Shown: positions 1 to 12,316, counted from the first letter of the stretch. The stretch is 64,000 nt of DNA from Siphonodentalium dalli (GCA_032622095.1 CP136068.1:132749989-132813988), one strand, 5' to 3'. Notes: a model not told the origin generated them from the letters alone. Made by a program: numbers and translations.

Positions 1-380
1 TAATGACAGGAAACATGTCTTTAGACTAAGAAATAACGATTTTTTGGCACACATACATTATGTATTTCACATCAGAGCTCATGTGTATACTCACATTAGT
101 TTATGTCATTCAAAGGGAGAAACTCATTTAGAAAGATTAAATGAGACAAAACTACCTCACTCTAGATGTAGTTGCAAGGTACATGTATACTTGTAAATGC
201 CATTGGAACTAAATAATGATTTTTGTGTCCACCGGTATGTCATGTACCGGTATACATTGCAACTACATGTACATGTAACTTGCCTAACATACCATTTACA
301 TGTATGAAGAGGGAATTTTTAAGTGTTTTTTAATCAAAATTTTAACCCAACTCTTGACAGTAAGTTTGAACCCATGCAGT
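1..380. other. No gene recognised
   Basis: AT-rich sequence with several ACATGTA-type short palindromic words. No open frame of note, no splice-like structure and no clear repeat ends were found. Confidence 0.5.
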
Positions 381-816
381 TTAAAGGTACTCAATCCGAT
401 CAGAGGGTCCTACATTACTATTTCTTTGGCTTTGGGGGGTAAAAAATAATTGATTCGAGTCGAGGAACCTACCAATCAAAGCTCAGTCTGATCAGATATC
501 GATATTTGAAGTTTTGTTAGTTCTATTCTTTCTGTCCCAGAACACGATCAAAATTGCGTTATTATTACCACTTGATTTTAGAGTTATCCATCCTTGTCTG
601 TTTGAATAGTGTTTCTGGTGTACACATCTCGAGCAAATTACGGAGTTAGGGGCAATTATTAGTACTCATCTCGAGAAAATAACAAATTTCAAAAATCAAT
701 ATCTAATAACTCTGAGCTTTGTTTGATGGGTTCCTCGACTCGAATCAAATATTTTTTACCCCCAAAGCCAAAGAAATAGTAATATAGGTCCCTCTGATCG
801 TATTGAGTACCTTTAA
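381..816. mobile_element. MITE, family A (TTTAAAGGTACTCAATCCGA ends)
   Basis: The left ~110 bases, beginning TTAAAGGTACTCAATCCGAT, recur as the reverse complement at about 700-816, ending ATTGAGTACCTTTAA. Both arms carry the same landmarks in mirror order: GATCAGAGGG, the AAAGAAATAGTAAT block, the poly-T/poly-A run beside GATTCGAGTCGAGGAA, and CAAAGCTCAG. There is no coding capacity. Related copies lie at 12317-12790 and 58233-59102. This is a non-autonomous terminal-inverted-repeat element; the superfamily is not determined. Confidence 0.75.
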
Positions 817-1012
817 TGGGTGTATATATTTATGTATTACATGTGGTTCTATACATGTATTTTATCTTTAGTTAGTTTGTTGATCTTGAATAAATTTGTA
901 TTGCTCCACAATCAGTTTCCTTAATGTTCTATTATACTAAAACAACTCAATTGATAACAATACCCCTGTATCCCATCAAAATGTACTTCATTGCCATCCT
1001 CATCATTTCACT

Positions 1013-1790
1013 TTGGTATCCCCACCCAGGAGTACCTTGGTGTTATTCACCCAGGTGTTCCTTGGTGTTATTCACTCAGGTGTTCCTTGGTGTTTCCTAC
1101 CCATGTGTACCTTGGTGTTTCCCACCCAGTTGTACCTTGGTGTTTTCTTACCCAGGTGTACCTTGGTGTTTTCTTACCCATGTGTACCTTGGTGTTTTCC
1201 TGCCCAGGTGTACCTTGGTGTTTCCTTACCTGGGTTTACCTTAGGGTTTTCTAACCCAGGTGCATCTCAATGGGAAATCCACCTGGGTAAGAAAACACCA
1301 AGGTACACCGGCGTAAGAAAACACCAAGGTACTCCTGGTTGGAAACATCAAGGTACACCTGGGTGGGGAACACACAGGCAGGAAACATCAGGGTACACCT
1401 GGGTGAATAACACAAAGGTGCACCTGGGTGGGAAACACCCAGGTATGAAACATCAGGGTACACCTGGGTGAATAACACCTAGGTACACCTGGGTGGGAAA
1501 CACCCAGGTATGAAACACCAGGGTACACCTGGGTGAATAACACCAAGGTAACCTGGGTGGGAAACACCCAGGTAGGAAACATCAGGATACACCTGGGTGA
1601 ATAACACCATGGTACACCTGGTGGGGAAACCCCCAGGTAGGAAACACCAGGGTACACCTGGGTGGGAAACACCCAGGTAGGGTACACCTGGGTGTGGTCA
1701 CCTGGGTAATTACACCCAGGTTTATCCATACCCGGGTTTTATCCTGTTTCAGGTGGGTAAATCATGGTAAAACCCAGGTTTCAGGGGGTC
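1013..1790. repeat. Minisatellite with an inverted left half
   Basis: A degenerate tandem array of about 20-30 bp units built on CCCAGGTGTACCTTGGTGTT. From 1013 to about 1262 the units read in that orientation. From about 1280 onward they read as the reverse complement (ACACCAAGGTACACCTGGGT and variants), so the array is a large imperfect palindrome centred near 1270. Several overlapping open frames exist on both strands only because the unit lacks stop codons; I do not regard them as genes. Confidence 0.85.
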
Positions 1791-1869
1791 TTGATGGTTG
1801 GTGGATGTCTTGGTAGATAGATTTATACCTGGGTTTCGGCCCAAAAAACCTGGGTGGATTTACCCAGGT

Positions 1870-2640
1870 ACATTTTTATATGGGTTATAGTCCTACGTGT
1901 AACTCTTGTTGGGTCTTTTATCACATTTACCAAGCTATATGCGTCGGAAATTAGCTTTATTTTGGAGGTACTCACGAGGTAATTAGAATTATAGTCTCCA
2001 GTGAGTACTATATTTTCAGAGATGTCAAGTGCATCAGAAATTGAGGAGTCCAGAAGGCGCCAATAATTATGGCTACAAAATTGGTCTGACCTGTATGATA
2101 CCCCAATAATCATGTGAGATTTTTTAGCAAATACTTCAAACCAGAGAATCGAGGAGTCGAATTCTAAGTCAAATCTTTCTTTGTAAATAACATGATCAGC
2201 AAACATGACACATATTCCACCCAGTACGCGTCTCGGTCTTTTCGAATAGGGGAACAGTATCCATTGACTTCTAAATGTTCGGAGGAATATTCTGGATCAA
2301 GATGCGTCTCAGTAAAGCAGAGAACGTCAAATTCGTTGATCAAGTCAATTATCTTTTCTAACTTGTGTCGGATACTTCTTTCATTGTAATGAAAGATAGA
2401 GATGGAATTAGGTACATTTTTCGAGTGAGTGGGAGGGCCTGTGTTGGTCTCTATGTCGCTCGATAACAATATCAGAAAGAGGGTAAAAAGAAATTTAAGT
2501 TTGATGTTAATTCTCCAAAAACCGCTACGGATATGCAGACTACTGTGAAGGTGGATGGTGAAAGGCGAACTCTTTTTCCTCGAATCAAAGATACCAATCG
2601 CAGCCCTATACTGGTTCAGACAACACGACATATTTTAGTC
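1870..2640 (-). pseudogene. CR1/L2-like LINE remnant: leader plus AP endonuclease
   Basis: Read on the minus strand from 2631, one frame gives a hydrophobic leader (KFLFTLFLILL), then DIETNTGP, then the start of an AP-endonuclease domain with the signatures HYNERSIRHKL and FDVLCFTETHLD. The reading frame breaks near 2215-2228. The domain resumes in another frame from 2206 with GGICVMFADH, then GVSYRS, the GDYN metal-site motif (ENIVLTGDYN) and DPTRVTRRTITHI. Similarity stops at about 1870, where the sequence becomes minisatellite-like. The reverse transcriptase is absent. LINE copies usually lose the 5' end, but this one keeps the 5' part and lacks the 3' part. It is dead: frameshifted and truncated. 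Confidence 0.8.
2434..2457 (-). other. Degenerate 2A-like ribosome-skipping motif
   Basis: The minus strand encodes D-I-E-T-N-T-G-P just after a hydrophobic run and before the endonuclease. The canonical 2A-like signature is D-x-E-x-N-P-G-P, known in CR1-like retrotransposons of several invertebrates. Here the first proline of NPGP is threonine, explainable by one base change, so skipping would probably be lost. Confidence 0.7.
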
Positions 2641-4269
2641 GGCAATTGAAGCATGAAGTATAGGTCTGCAAATGGCCCGGATTCGAAAGAAAAGCTGCAT
2701 TCCACCATCGTTGCTTTGACACCCCAGTTCGGACGTTTTGTACTCGGGATATTTTGTGAGGGGGTGTTGCCACATAACATAGTACTATTGATTGAATCAT
2801 TGGTATAGTTGGTGAATATGATGAAAAACATGGAATAATAGAAAACATGGACAAAGAAAACAATGTGCATATGTACATAATGATGATGAGTTTGATGATA
2901 TGACATTTAGAGCACGAAGGGGGCTCGAGTGTTCGCGGACAAAAACAGGAGATTATTGTTTTTATTGCGCTCTTGTCCACTGACAACCCAATCATTGCCG
3001 ACGTGTTGACCGCACTGAGTTCTAGTTCCAATTAAGTCGGAATTTAGAGATACTGCTAACTTGGACCGAGTCGCCTGGACACTTAAAATAATTGTATGTT
3101 CGTGGGATAACCCATATTGTGGACGTTCTATTTAAATAATGACCAGTCCTCTCTTGATATTTATAGCAGTGGTGGATCAGGATTTCCCCGACGCAGGGGC
3201 TATATATGATCCCCGACTTGGGGCTATGTATGATCCCGAAATTTACCAGACGGGGTGGCTAACTAGTACTCTGAGCTATTTAATTAAAACATATTATATT
3301 GTACCTTCTTGCCCAGATTATTCTGACCGATACATTCAACTAAGTCCCTCAGTGAGTTGAAGTTTTCGAAACCCCACGCCAAACAACCATCGTGGTCGAA
3401 CACGTTCTATATCAAGCCTGTATATGCCAGACGTGTCGCTTCTGGTGTTCGTGCATTAATAAAATATCAGATATCACACAGACTTGAATAATTTCCGAAT
3501 CCGTAAGAGAAGACATGTTTTGGACTGCCCTTAAATGTCCTGAAAGCAGGCAGTTTGACTTCGCTTATCACTATTCACTTGCCTGGCCTGTTAAAAATGA
3601 ACCGCTCGCGCGCAGGTGATCAATGTTGTCAATTATTGGTGTGGCCATGTAAAATACATATATTTTACATACAGACATTACATGCATGTGTGTATCCACC
3701 CTAAGAGTAGCAAGTAACTGTTTAGCGTTTAAGAATAACATGTAACTGTTTTGGGTTTAAGCATAAAATGTAACTGTTTTGGGATGTTGATATCATCTAA
3801 TATTACGCCGAACTGTTGAAAAAATAAATACCTGTGAATATTTCAGGATTTCCTGTACCCCTTTGAGTAATTCGTTGGATGCCCGTTCGATAGCGATGTA
3901 ATTGTGTTAAAGACAAACACACCGACAAACTTACCGGCCGGATTCCTATATTATATCATTTGCGGGTATAAGCGGCATTACTCTATCTTCGTCAATGGGC
4001 AATCACTTTGGATTTCAGGTTTTCCTTGACAGATCGGCACGAGATTTTGCGTTCGCCTTCTATGTACACCGCAACATGTGGACCAAATTAAATGCCATGT
4101 CGCTTTAGGGCAATTATTAACAATAAATTAATTATAATAAAGTGAGTAGATGGTCGAAAAGATCGAGTGATCTTCTCCTTCACTGCGTTGTTTATAAAGT
4201 TCCCCATCATAACAGGTCGGAGTACCAAATTGTTTCCGGGTTGTGAGCGGGTGGAATATAATACCTACG
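2641..4269. other. No gene recognised
   Basis: The part next to the LINE (2641-2930) may be LINE 5' sequence; it holds a 46-codon minus-strand frame without recognisable motifs. At 3710-3785 the phrase ATGTAACTGTTTTGGG recurs. A short (TA)n run sits at about 4276-4290. Nothing else stands out. Confidence 0.45.
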
Positions 4270-4294
4270 GGCGTATATATATATATATATGGAG

Positions 4295-6490
4295 GATCTC
4301 CAATGAGTTATATTGGGATATAGTCTGGTCGATAACCTAAAATTTTAGGGTCAACCTATAATAAATTTGGACTAAGTTGGTTTCTATTCCATTTTGAAGA
4401 GGAATATATCCTCTATAACATATCCAAAATCCGCTAAAATCCGCTTTGAGCATTTTCTGCAATCCAAGATGGTGTCTATGAATTTCGGTGGTAGGTGCGC
4501 CAAATAATACCAAATTAGTAATAAATTCAAATACACACCAACAATGGTTAGTCGTAAACCATATCGGTAGAATGTCTGTCCCAATATGGCCGCCAAAATG
4601 GACAAAATCGAATGAAATTTACAATTTGTGGAAAATTGAATAGCTAGTCATACAAGAACGAACAAGCCATCGAATTATACGAGGAAGAATTATCTCAGAG
4701 TATAAGGGGAGCTTTTAATAATAGATGTAAGAATTCTCTCTAATGTATCTCGCGAGAGAGCAAACGAAAGTCAGGTCTCATACAACGATTAAATATGGAC
4801 TTTTTGGGCGCCAAGAAACAGAAGAATAATGTAGTTTTATCTCTACTGTTTATCTTGAATCGTGTAATATATGTGTATTAAAAAAGTTAAATGTGATCTT
4901 ATAGGGATGTATTGATTATGTGACCTTTTCTAGAAGCAGAAATGTATGTAACGGAAACAGTCTCACGAATGTGACCGATAATCATTTATTTTTATATCTA
5001 CAACACCAAATCTGTCAAAATTCACTACTATGGAACAGTATGGGGGCTATTCATATGGTACTAGGTAAATGTGTAGATCCTATTGTCGTGTCTTAAAATA
5101 GTAGTCATAGTTGCATCCGGTCACGTGATTAAACACGAATATTTCGCTTTTATCACACAATTGCATGGTGGTATACCATGAACGCAATTTATCAAAATAC
5201 AAAGGAGTACCATAGACTATCTTCAATAAATTCTCAACATAACCAAATTTTCTTACATACTCTGTGGCAGAGACTTTACTGTCTTTGTACCTGGAAATTA
5301 TATGTGCTTAAATGCACTAAGGCCGCATATATATACGCGAAAAGTACTACCTTTTCTGCAACCGAATCGCCGCGTTTACCAATTCTCCCTAATGTTACAC
5401 ATATCTACTGCATACAAAACCATAAATAGCTACAATGAGTGAATGGTAAACGCAGAACTAATAACTTTAAACGCTGATGACCTGATATTTAGCGCAAGTA
5501 TGTGGGTGGCAATGGTAATATAATTTCAAACAACAGGATATTGAAAACTAATAGGGCGTATTGCGGGGTACATATTCCCGTTGTAAAGTGCCGATTGAAG
5601 TAATTTGAACAAATTTGTCTACTAAGAAACCGGTTTGGAAGCAGCATGAAAATTAGTGTTAAATAATTTGTATGAAGTACAGTCTCTTCGATCTCGTGAG
5701 ATATGGTACTATTCTGTTTAAGAGATGAGTGTTTATTTACAGTATAATCAGCATTACGACATACGCGTATGGTTTATTATCACGGAGAGTGTTGAAAATT
5801 CCGGAAATGTAACTAGTATTTACACAGCAAGGGTGTGCACTTCAGTTTCTGCGTTACATTCAATAATTAATCATCATTCCAAATGAAACTACCACGCACT
5901 GGGTGACGAAATATTCCTTCGTGTGTTGCGTGCTCGAAATAACTGTGTTTGGCCCGACTGTTGGATGCATTCTAAGCAGAAAACCCGAACGTAAATCATT
6001 GGGTTGACGTGCGTTTCAGTGATCGATAAATCATTCAGATAGATCTGTTTTAATTATATGTGTACCTTTAAAGATATATAACAACATACTTGTAAATTAC
6101 TAATGTGCATTTTCGCTTATTGGGGGTTATCCAATATGTTTCTTTTGTCGTACATGTAGCATGGATTGGAGTTGCGGCCATTTTGACAGCCATTTCATCA
6201 CCTCGATTGCATTATTTTCTGTCCTTGTCACTCTATTCGCCACATATACTCTAATTTAACACAAACTGGTATATATCGGATGGATGATTAATGCGTTCTG
6301 GTGTCGCCGATGGGGGATATTGTAGAAAAACCTACTTCACAAGGTCGAAAAATGGGCATTTTTAAAATCTTTTAAAAACAGTTTGCTCAGAGCGGATTTT
6401 GGATATGTTGTAGAGGATATATTCCTCTTCAAAGTGGAATAAAAACCAACTTAGTCCAAATTTATTCTAGGTCAAACCTTTTATTGACCA
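4295..6490. mobile_element. 2.2-kb element bounded by ~110-bp inverted repeats
   Basis: The segment 4305-4455 (AATTTGGACTAAGTTGGTTT, GAGGAATATATCCTCT, CATATCCAAAATCCGCT) returns as its reverse complement at 6385-6490. The ~1.9-kb interior has only short frames, none with a recognised transposase motif. It could be a non-autonomous TIR transposon or two opposing copies of a shorter repeat. A similar end fragment (GATCTCCAACGAATTATGTT) is near 35512. Confidence 0.6.
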
Positions 6491-8307
6491 GAATAATATA
6501 AGAGTTTGATAAATTTGATACACAACGATACACATCATACTCGGCAAGCGCCTCGTAAAATAATCATCCGCATCTCACTCGAGGTGAACAAATGTATGCT
6601 GCTCAGAACTTTTAACTACTGTCTGTGATTTGATTGAGTTGATTCGTACATTAGCGGACCCATTAGGATATCTGGCACATATGGTGTACAACGATAGTGC
6701 ATTCCTCATCTTAGAATGTCCACGAATATGACTGGGCTAGTCAAATACATCAGTCAGCGCCCGGGCCTCCCCACCACGGGAGATCCGTCGGGTACTCACT
6801 GAGAAATCTGACGAATATAATATAGAAATATGTCGCACTCTATCAGCCCAATGACATTATGGTAAGGATACACCGTTCCTCGTGTCCCGGTGCGGACATC
6901 GTGACATTGATACCTGCATGGATGGTACACTCAGTCATATTAATAGGGTTCGCCTATTTTATATTCGAGATGGGTCGTACACAATTTTCTGCGCCTCGTC
7001 TGAATTCCACTAAGAAATTTGACATAATAATGCATATACTTTTTGTGCATTCCCCATCGTATAATTTCCAAGAATTCGTCCGGTAAAGTCGCACACAGTA
7101 TTCCGCGTCCCTTCAGGAGCTGGACACGCACTAAGAAATATGGCAAATGAACTTATTTTTGTTTTTGTTTAAACATAATTTATTTGTTCATAATTTGATA
7201 TATGACAAAAGGGATTGGAGGACAAGTGCTGTAATCACTTAGAATACCCTCCTCTCCCTACATGAAACTTATGTATTAACTTTGTTGCACAAGACATGAT
7301 ACATTTTCATGATTTGATCCGGACAATCTGTAGACAATCCCACCTCCTCTCCCATCAGGAAACCATAAGAAATATGAGAAAATATAATGTAGAAATGAGT
7401 CGCACATCACATTGTGCAATTTTATGTATTTGGTTGAGTTAGTCGCCTGGAACCCACACTATTGTGCGCAGTGTTCTGTGACTGTGGCAGTCTGGTGCAT
7501 TCCTCATCGTAGATTTCCCGTGAATTTAACTGGGCGAGTCGCATGTAATCATCGGCGCCCCGTCGGGATCTCCGTCCCCCCAGATTACGTCACGTATAGC
7601 GACGGGACGTTGTTCCTGGTGTAATAACTGTTGGTGTTCCCGTATCGTAAACATCTATCCACGCACTGACACCTACAAACATGCAAGTAATAATCTGGTT
7701 ACCATCCCTACTACTTTGCATCTTAGCAAAGGGATGGCAATTTGGTTCGTATATTTGGAAACATTTGTCATTAACCTCCAACATAGCTATCCCTAGGCTT
7801 GTAAGTTGTAATGTAATTGACTATTTAAATGCGGCTATAGAATATTTAAGAAGGTGTACTTTAATTAACCATTTGCTAAGTTTATACTAGGTGATGAGTA
7901 GCTACTTGATTAGCCGTTTGTTCTAACTTATTTATGAACATCCCTACACATGAATGAATGGGACTGCAGGGAGAAACATAGCGGGGATATATTTTTCTAT
8001 CTATCGTCTGTTCATACTATCAGGGTGTCCCTAGAAATGAAGAACAGACAATTCCGGTGTATAACATGAGTATCAGCTAATAATATTATCATATTCTTAA
8101 ATGATGTGATCTACTTTATGATCATAGTCATTGCTCACACATTACAACGTGTTGATCCAGCACCATATGACTGGAATGTTAGGGCTCATGTATATATTTT
8201 GCTCACCATTTGCCAATACGGATGTACATATTGGTAAAATACATAACTCGTGAAAACATTTTTAAACAAACATTTACAAAATCATTAAGATGAAAACATC
8301 GGAGCTA
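6491..8307. other. Diverged direct repeats, no gene recognised
   Basis: The phrase GCATTCCTCATC followed by a GTCGCA- or GTCAAA-containing tail recurs near 6700 and 7497, with a weaker form near 7047. This suggests old duplicated segments about 350-450 bp apart. Otherwise only short unsupported frames are present. Confidence 0.4.
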
Positions 8308-8316
8308 TTCAATGAG

Positions 8317-8726
8317 GCTGAATAGGTCATTGTCGCATGTTTTCGAACAAAAAGACACCCAGGATCTCTCAAACCAGGGTGTCACAAACAAGCAAAATGA
8401 CACCCAGGATCTCAAAGTCACACCAAACAACGAGAATTTTGTTTAGTCGTCTGCTATTAATATTGGTCCAACTATCAAGGATGCGGAACTGCGCTGCCAG
8501 TCAGACTCAAAGCCCATTTAAATTTCGTTGATATTTCACTCCGATCACAAACAAAATTATCATAATATTAATAGCAGACGACTAAACAAAATTCCCGTTG
8601 TTTGGCGATACTTTGAGATCATGGGTGTCATTTTGCTTGTTTGGGACACCCTGTGTGTCTTTTGGTCAGTTTGAGAGATCCTGGGTGTCTTTTTGCTCGA
8701 AACCATGCGACAATGACCTATTCAGC
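8317..8726. mobile_element. Mutator-type MITE with 9-bp target duplication
   Basis: The terminal inverted repeats start GCTGAATAGGTCATTGTCGC and extend well over 100 bases per arm. The element is flanked on both sides by the 9-base direct repeat TTCAATGAG (8308-8316 and 8727-8735). A 9-bp duplication with long TIRs is typical of Mutator-like elements. The arms carry GACACCCAGGATCTC and GTTTAGTCGTCTGCTATTAA in mirror order. There is no coding capacity. Its termini share GCTGAA with the element at 46317-46611. Confidence 0.85.
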
Positions 8727-8812
8727 TTCAATGAGGGGCGGGCGGATTATGTTTATTTCTGTCGTTTTGCAAACACATAAACATAACTATATAGATACAA
8801 TAATATATGAAC

Positions 8813-9066
8813 CAAGCCTTGAAATAGGGTGTCTGTCATTTGCAGAATGGGGTCCCCAGAGGGTGAATTTGGTGATGCTACCCCGCATAGCGGTCTAGCA
8901 TCACCAAATTCACCTTCTGGGAACCTCATTCTGCTTAGGTGTAAGCAGAATGAGGTCCCCAGAGGGTGAATTTGGTGATGCTAGCCCGCTATGTGGGGTA
9001 GCATCACTAAGTTCACCCTGTGGGGACCTCATTCTTCAAATGACAGACACACTATTTCAAGGCTTG
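8813..9066. mobile_element. hAT-type MITE with two internal hairpins
   Basis: The TIRs begin CAAGCCTTGAAATAG and are flanked by the 8-bp direct repeat ATATGAAC (8805-8812 and 9067-9074), the duplication size of hAT elements. Inside are two consecutive hairpins of about 90 bases, each built from CCCCAGAGGGTGAATTTGG and its complement, separated by CTTAGGTGTAAG. It is only 254 bp with no ORF. A diverged, interrupted relative is at 53088-53477. Confidence 0.85.
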
Positions 9067-9074
9067 ATATGAAC

Positions 9075-10066
9075 ACCGCAAAATGACAACTTTAGAACAA
9101 ATAATGTTGCTGTTTCGTAAAGGCGTTCGTTTGCCTATACCGAGATCATAGAAATTCAGCAGGACTTACTAGCCTAGCATCAGGGCAAACTATTAGGACC
9201 ACGAACAATGGGTAGCATTGAGAATAACTGAATATACTTCGTATTTCACAAAGGACAGAACTGATGCCAGCGGCATCCCCAGTGTTCACGCTGGACATTT
9301 GTTTGACCAATTCTTATTTATTTAGGCCAAATTAAAAACAATTTTGCCAAATTAACTCCTCATTTTCTGGTCTCAAAATTAATGAATATTTTGGCTTTAT
9401 TAAACATCTAACATTCTATATAATTATGTCCGTACCTTCAAGGACGATATCTAGACTTCTTTAATCCCACCATTGTTAATTTGTTACTTGACAATATTCC
9501 ACTACACACCATCTACCATTCAGCATTATGACAGACAATGGATTCATTAGTGTTAATCCTCATTACTATTATATTGCATTGTTAAATAGTGTCCTGCCAT
9601 TAGCGCCATTTGTTACCCATTAAGCTGTGTAATCCGGCTAATCAATTAGCAGATTATCATACTATAACCTTTATTCTCATGTCGCTCCCGTTACAAAATC
9701 ATTTTGTTTTTTTTAATTATATTTAAGATCTTGGGGTAAAAACAACTTTGGCCAAATGAAATTTGTTTTGGCCAATTTCGAAAATAAATAGGTCATCCGC
9801 GGGGTGTCATCTCTTCCCCCCCCCCCCCCGAATCCAAAAAACAATTTATTTCTGAAGGTTTATTTCGATTCCACAGAGGACCGACTTGAAGCCAGCACCA
9901 TCTTCCCCTCACATGTTAGCCTGCCCGGAGCCCGATGTCTGCCAGTCTGCATCGACACAAATTGTTTCTCATGAAACTCTTCTCTTCCTTGCCTTGGCGT
10001 GTGTTGCTCTGAAGTCGTTCGTGTGAGAAATGGTGACTTCATAGTCACGAGCATGTGTCATCTCAA
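9075..10066. other. No gene recognised
   Basis: AT-rich; the phrase TTTGGCCAAATTAA and variants appear near 9325-9360 and 9745-9790. A poly-C tract is at about 9819-9828. No supported frame. Confidence 0.4.
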
Positions 10067-10466
10067 TTAACCCTTTACCCAACAGAACGGCCCTGTGCCA
10101 ATGCATTCTCTTATATATGCGAGTCGACCATAGGTCGCCTCGCATATATAAGAGAATGCATTGGCTTAACACATTAAAAATTATAACATTGTTAAAGAAT
10201 GTAAGAAAAAATGGTAAAAAGTGTTAAAAAAAGATTTTTTTTAGGCCAATGCATTCTCTTATATATGCGAGGCGACCTGTGGTCGATTCGCATATATAAG
10301 AAAATGCATTGGCACAGGGCATAACTGTAACTATCACAATGTGGTCAAGGAGTCGGTTCCAATGATATCCATATTTGTATGGTTCTATTGAGACAGACCG
10401 AAGATATTTTAGGCTGTTGAAGCTTTATTTGGCCGATTTTGGCCGGTTTGTTGGGTAAAGGGTTAA
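10067..10466 (-). mobile_element. TTAA-flanked tandem-hairpin MITE, copy 1 (piggyBac-like)
   Basis: The ends are TTAACCCTTTACCCAACA and TTGGGTAAAGGGTTAA, i.e. a CCCTTT-type TIR bordered by TTAA on both sides, the hallmark of piggyBac-type insertion. Inside are two ~70-bp hairpins with the stem GCCAATGCATTCTCTTATAT and a GTCGACCATAGGTC-like loop, separated by an A/T-rich spacer. One flank between TIR and hairpin is short and the other is ~150 bp (ACTGTAACTATCACAATGTG and onward). Here the long flank lies on the right, so the copy is inverted relative to most others. Confidence 0.85.
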
Positions 10467-11005
10467 ACATTTATAAGCACCTGGCTCCGTACAACTTGCG
10501 TTGAACGTAGAAGCACCCATAGACCAGGAATCATTAGACACGTTCAGCCACTCGTAGATGAAGTTGCATTTGGCGGTAAACTCACAAGATTTTACAGCGA
10601 AATCCTCACATTAGTTAGATAGATTCGGCTTGTTGGTTATGGTGTGTAACGTGTAGGCATAAAATGTCCAATCATAAATATGGCTTATTTTGTGTGGAAG
10701 ATAGCTCAGGGTTAATAGTTATAATAGAATATACTATGGTGATCGATCCTTCGAATTTATGATCCGTTATAACTTAGCCGTTTGCGACAAGCTCTTTTGG
10801 CTTCTACTGCTACAGAGATATGCCTATTGAACTAACATGTACCAATATACTGCCAAAGTCTTGTTACAATTATATGTAACGAGATGTTCCCTAATTGCAG
10901 GCATTTGTTTGAGTTGTCTCGTATTAATTGTCGCTATCCATGCTGCCATTTACCTTACAGGCTACATGTACACGTCAGTATTTACACGCGGAATCAGTAC
11001 AATCG
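10467..11005. other. No gene recognised
   Basis: No repeat ends or convincing frames. The short frames ending near 11049 overlap the LINE remnant in the wrong phase. Confidence 0.4.
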
Positions 11006-11395
11006 CAGGGCAGTACAATCGAAGACTTCAAAAAGGTACTCAACCATGACAATATACGTCCACCTGCCTATTTTGATCATAGTAAATGACCTAAATCCCA
11101 TAGCCTTCATACCCGGTTAAGACTGAACTGCAGCCACCTGAGTTGTGACCTGACAGATAATAATGTAAAAAATTCCCCCTTCTGTTTATATGGGGAACTT
11201 GAGACAACATACCACTGTCTCTTTGAATGTACATTTTATCAAGAGCCCAGAAGAGAACTATATGACTCCCTACCCAATGTTGCCCTATCCGAGAACACTC
11301 TATTGCGGGTATCAAGGGAGCTGAGCCTTCGCGAAAGCAAACACATATTTAATGCAGTACAGACATATATTATGAAAACAAAAAGATTCTCATGA
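11006..11395 (+). pseudogene. LINE ORF2 C-terminal remnant (RLRxNCSxLxxDL type)
   Basis: One frame encodes STIEDFKKVL, an in-frame stop near 11075, then HTRLRLNCSHLSCDL, a zinc-knuckle-like stretch (FCLYGELETTYHCLFEC) and a helical tail to a TGA at 11393. This arrangement (RLR..CS.L..DL, then SPxCxxG..E..xH.xxxC, then an (R/Y)..L segment) is the C-terminal end of a widespread invertebrate non-LTR retrotransposon ORF2. The catalytic part is missing and the frame carries a stop, so it is a dead 5'-truncated copy. Confidence 0.75.
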
Positions 11396-11670
11396 TCCCC
11401 ATGCGTTATGCGACAGCATGATATTCCCCATTATATATGTAGTACTAAATGCCTTCAGATAACGATTATTTTGTATGTTACTTACTTGTTATTGTTCTCA
11501 GTTAACAGCCATTGTGATTGACCCCCTCCTATGGTGCCTGACGCATGCATATTACTATAGACGAACATCATTTTTATCACGCAACAACTCAATTATTGAA
11601 AACTTCCCCACCACTGCCATCATTCCACGATGCATCTGTCCCACTCATGCCTTCTACTTTCTCACCCCTC

Positions 11671-11763
<93 letters not shown>

Positions 11764-12000
11764 CAAAAGACCTGCTACCCCTAAGACTATCTTCTCCCTG
11801 TTTCCATCCTAACTCAAACTTATTTATATATTTTAATTTCTCCTAAAACCATTATTTCATTCCTTTCCCGTCTGATTGACACCCCGCCCTCACTTGTTTA
11901 GGGAAGGGACATGTCGCCAAAGAGGAGAAGACTTGATATAAGCCCTCGGGATTGTTGTCTGATCCTCATTTCCATATATTGGTGTAAACAATATTTATTC
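11396..12000 (+). other. Probable LINE 3' untranslated tail
   Basis: This stretch follows the LINE stop codon. It contains the long CT tract and then the CTCACTTGTTTAGGGAAGGG segment, which I infer to be element 3' UTR because nothing interrupts it. The exact 3' end is uncertain. Confidence 0.4.
11674..11759. repeat. (CT)n microsatellite
   Basis: About 43 uninterrupted CT dinucleotides on the + strand. It creates serine/leucine repeat frames that are not genes. Confidence 0.98.
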
Positions 12001-12316
12001 CCAATACAAAAAAACAAGATGAATATTTTAACAAAAATATTTCCATACATAAACTCTTCTATTTTGCATATTTGTATCATCTGTATATTACGTTATCTGT
12101 TTGGATTTGGAAGGTGTATTCGAATCAGTGTTCGTCTATGTTCGTGCATGAGCGACTGGCTGCAAATAGGGATCCCCTGCAAATAACATATCTATATATA
12201 GAGCACAATCCCACATTCCCCGAGCGTTGGGAAAGCAGAGAAATATCCAAGGCTAAGAATATTTCAGCTCGCGGTTTATGTGTCGTGGTCAGCACACGTC
12301 CAATGGTGATTTCCAA

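Noticed and set aside
924-1729. Cys/Pro/Val-rich repetitive frames
   Set aside because: Minisatellite by-products found on both strands in overlapping frames.
11475-11846. Ser/Leu-rich protein
   Set aside because: Translation of the (CT)n microsatellite in the LINE 3' region.
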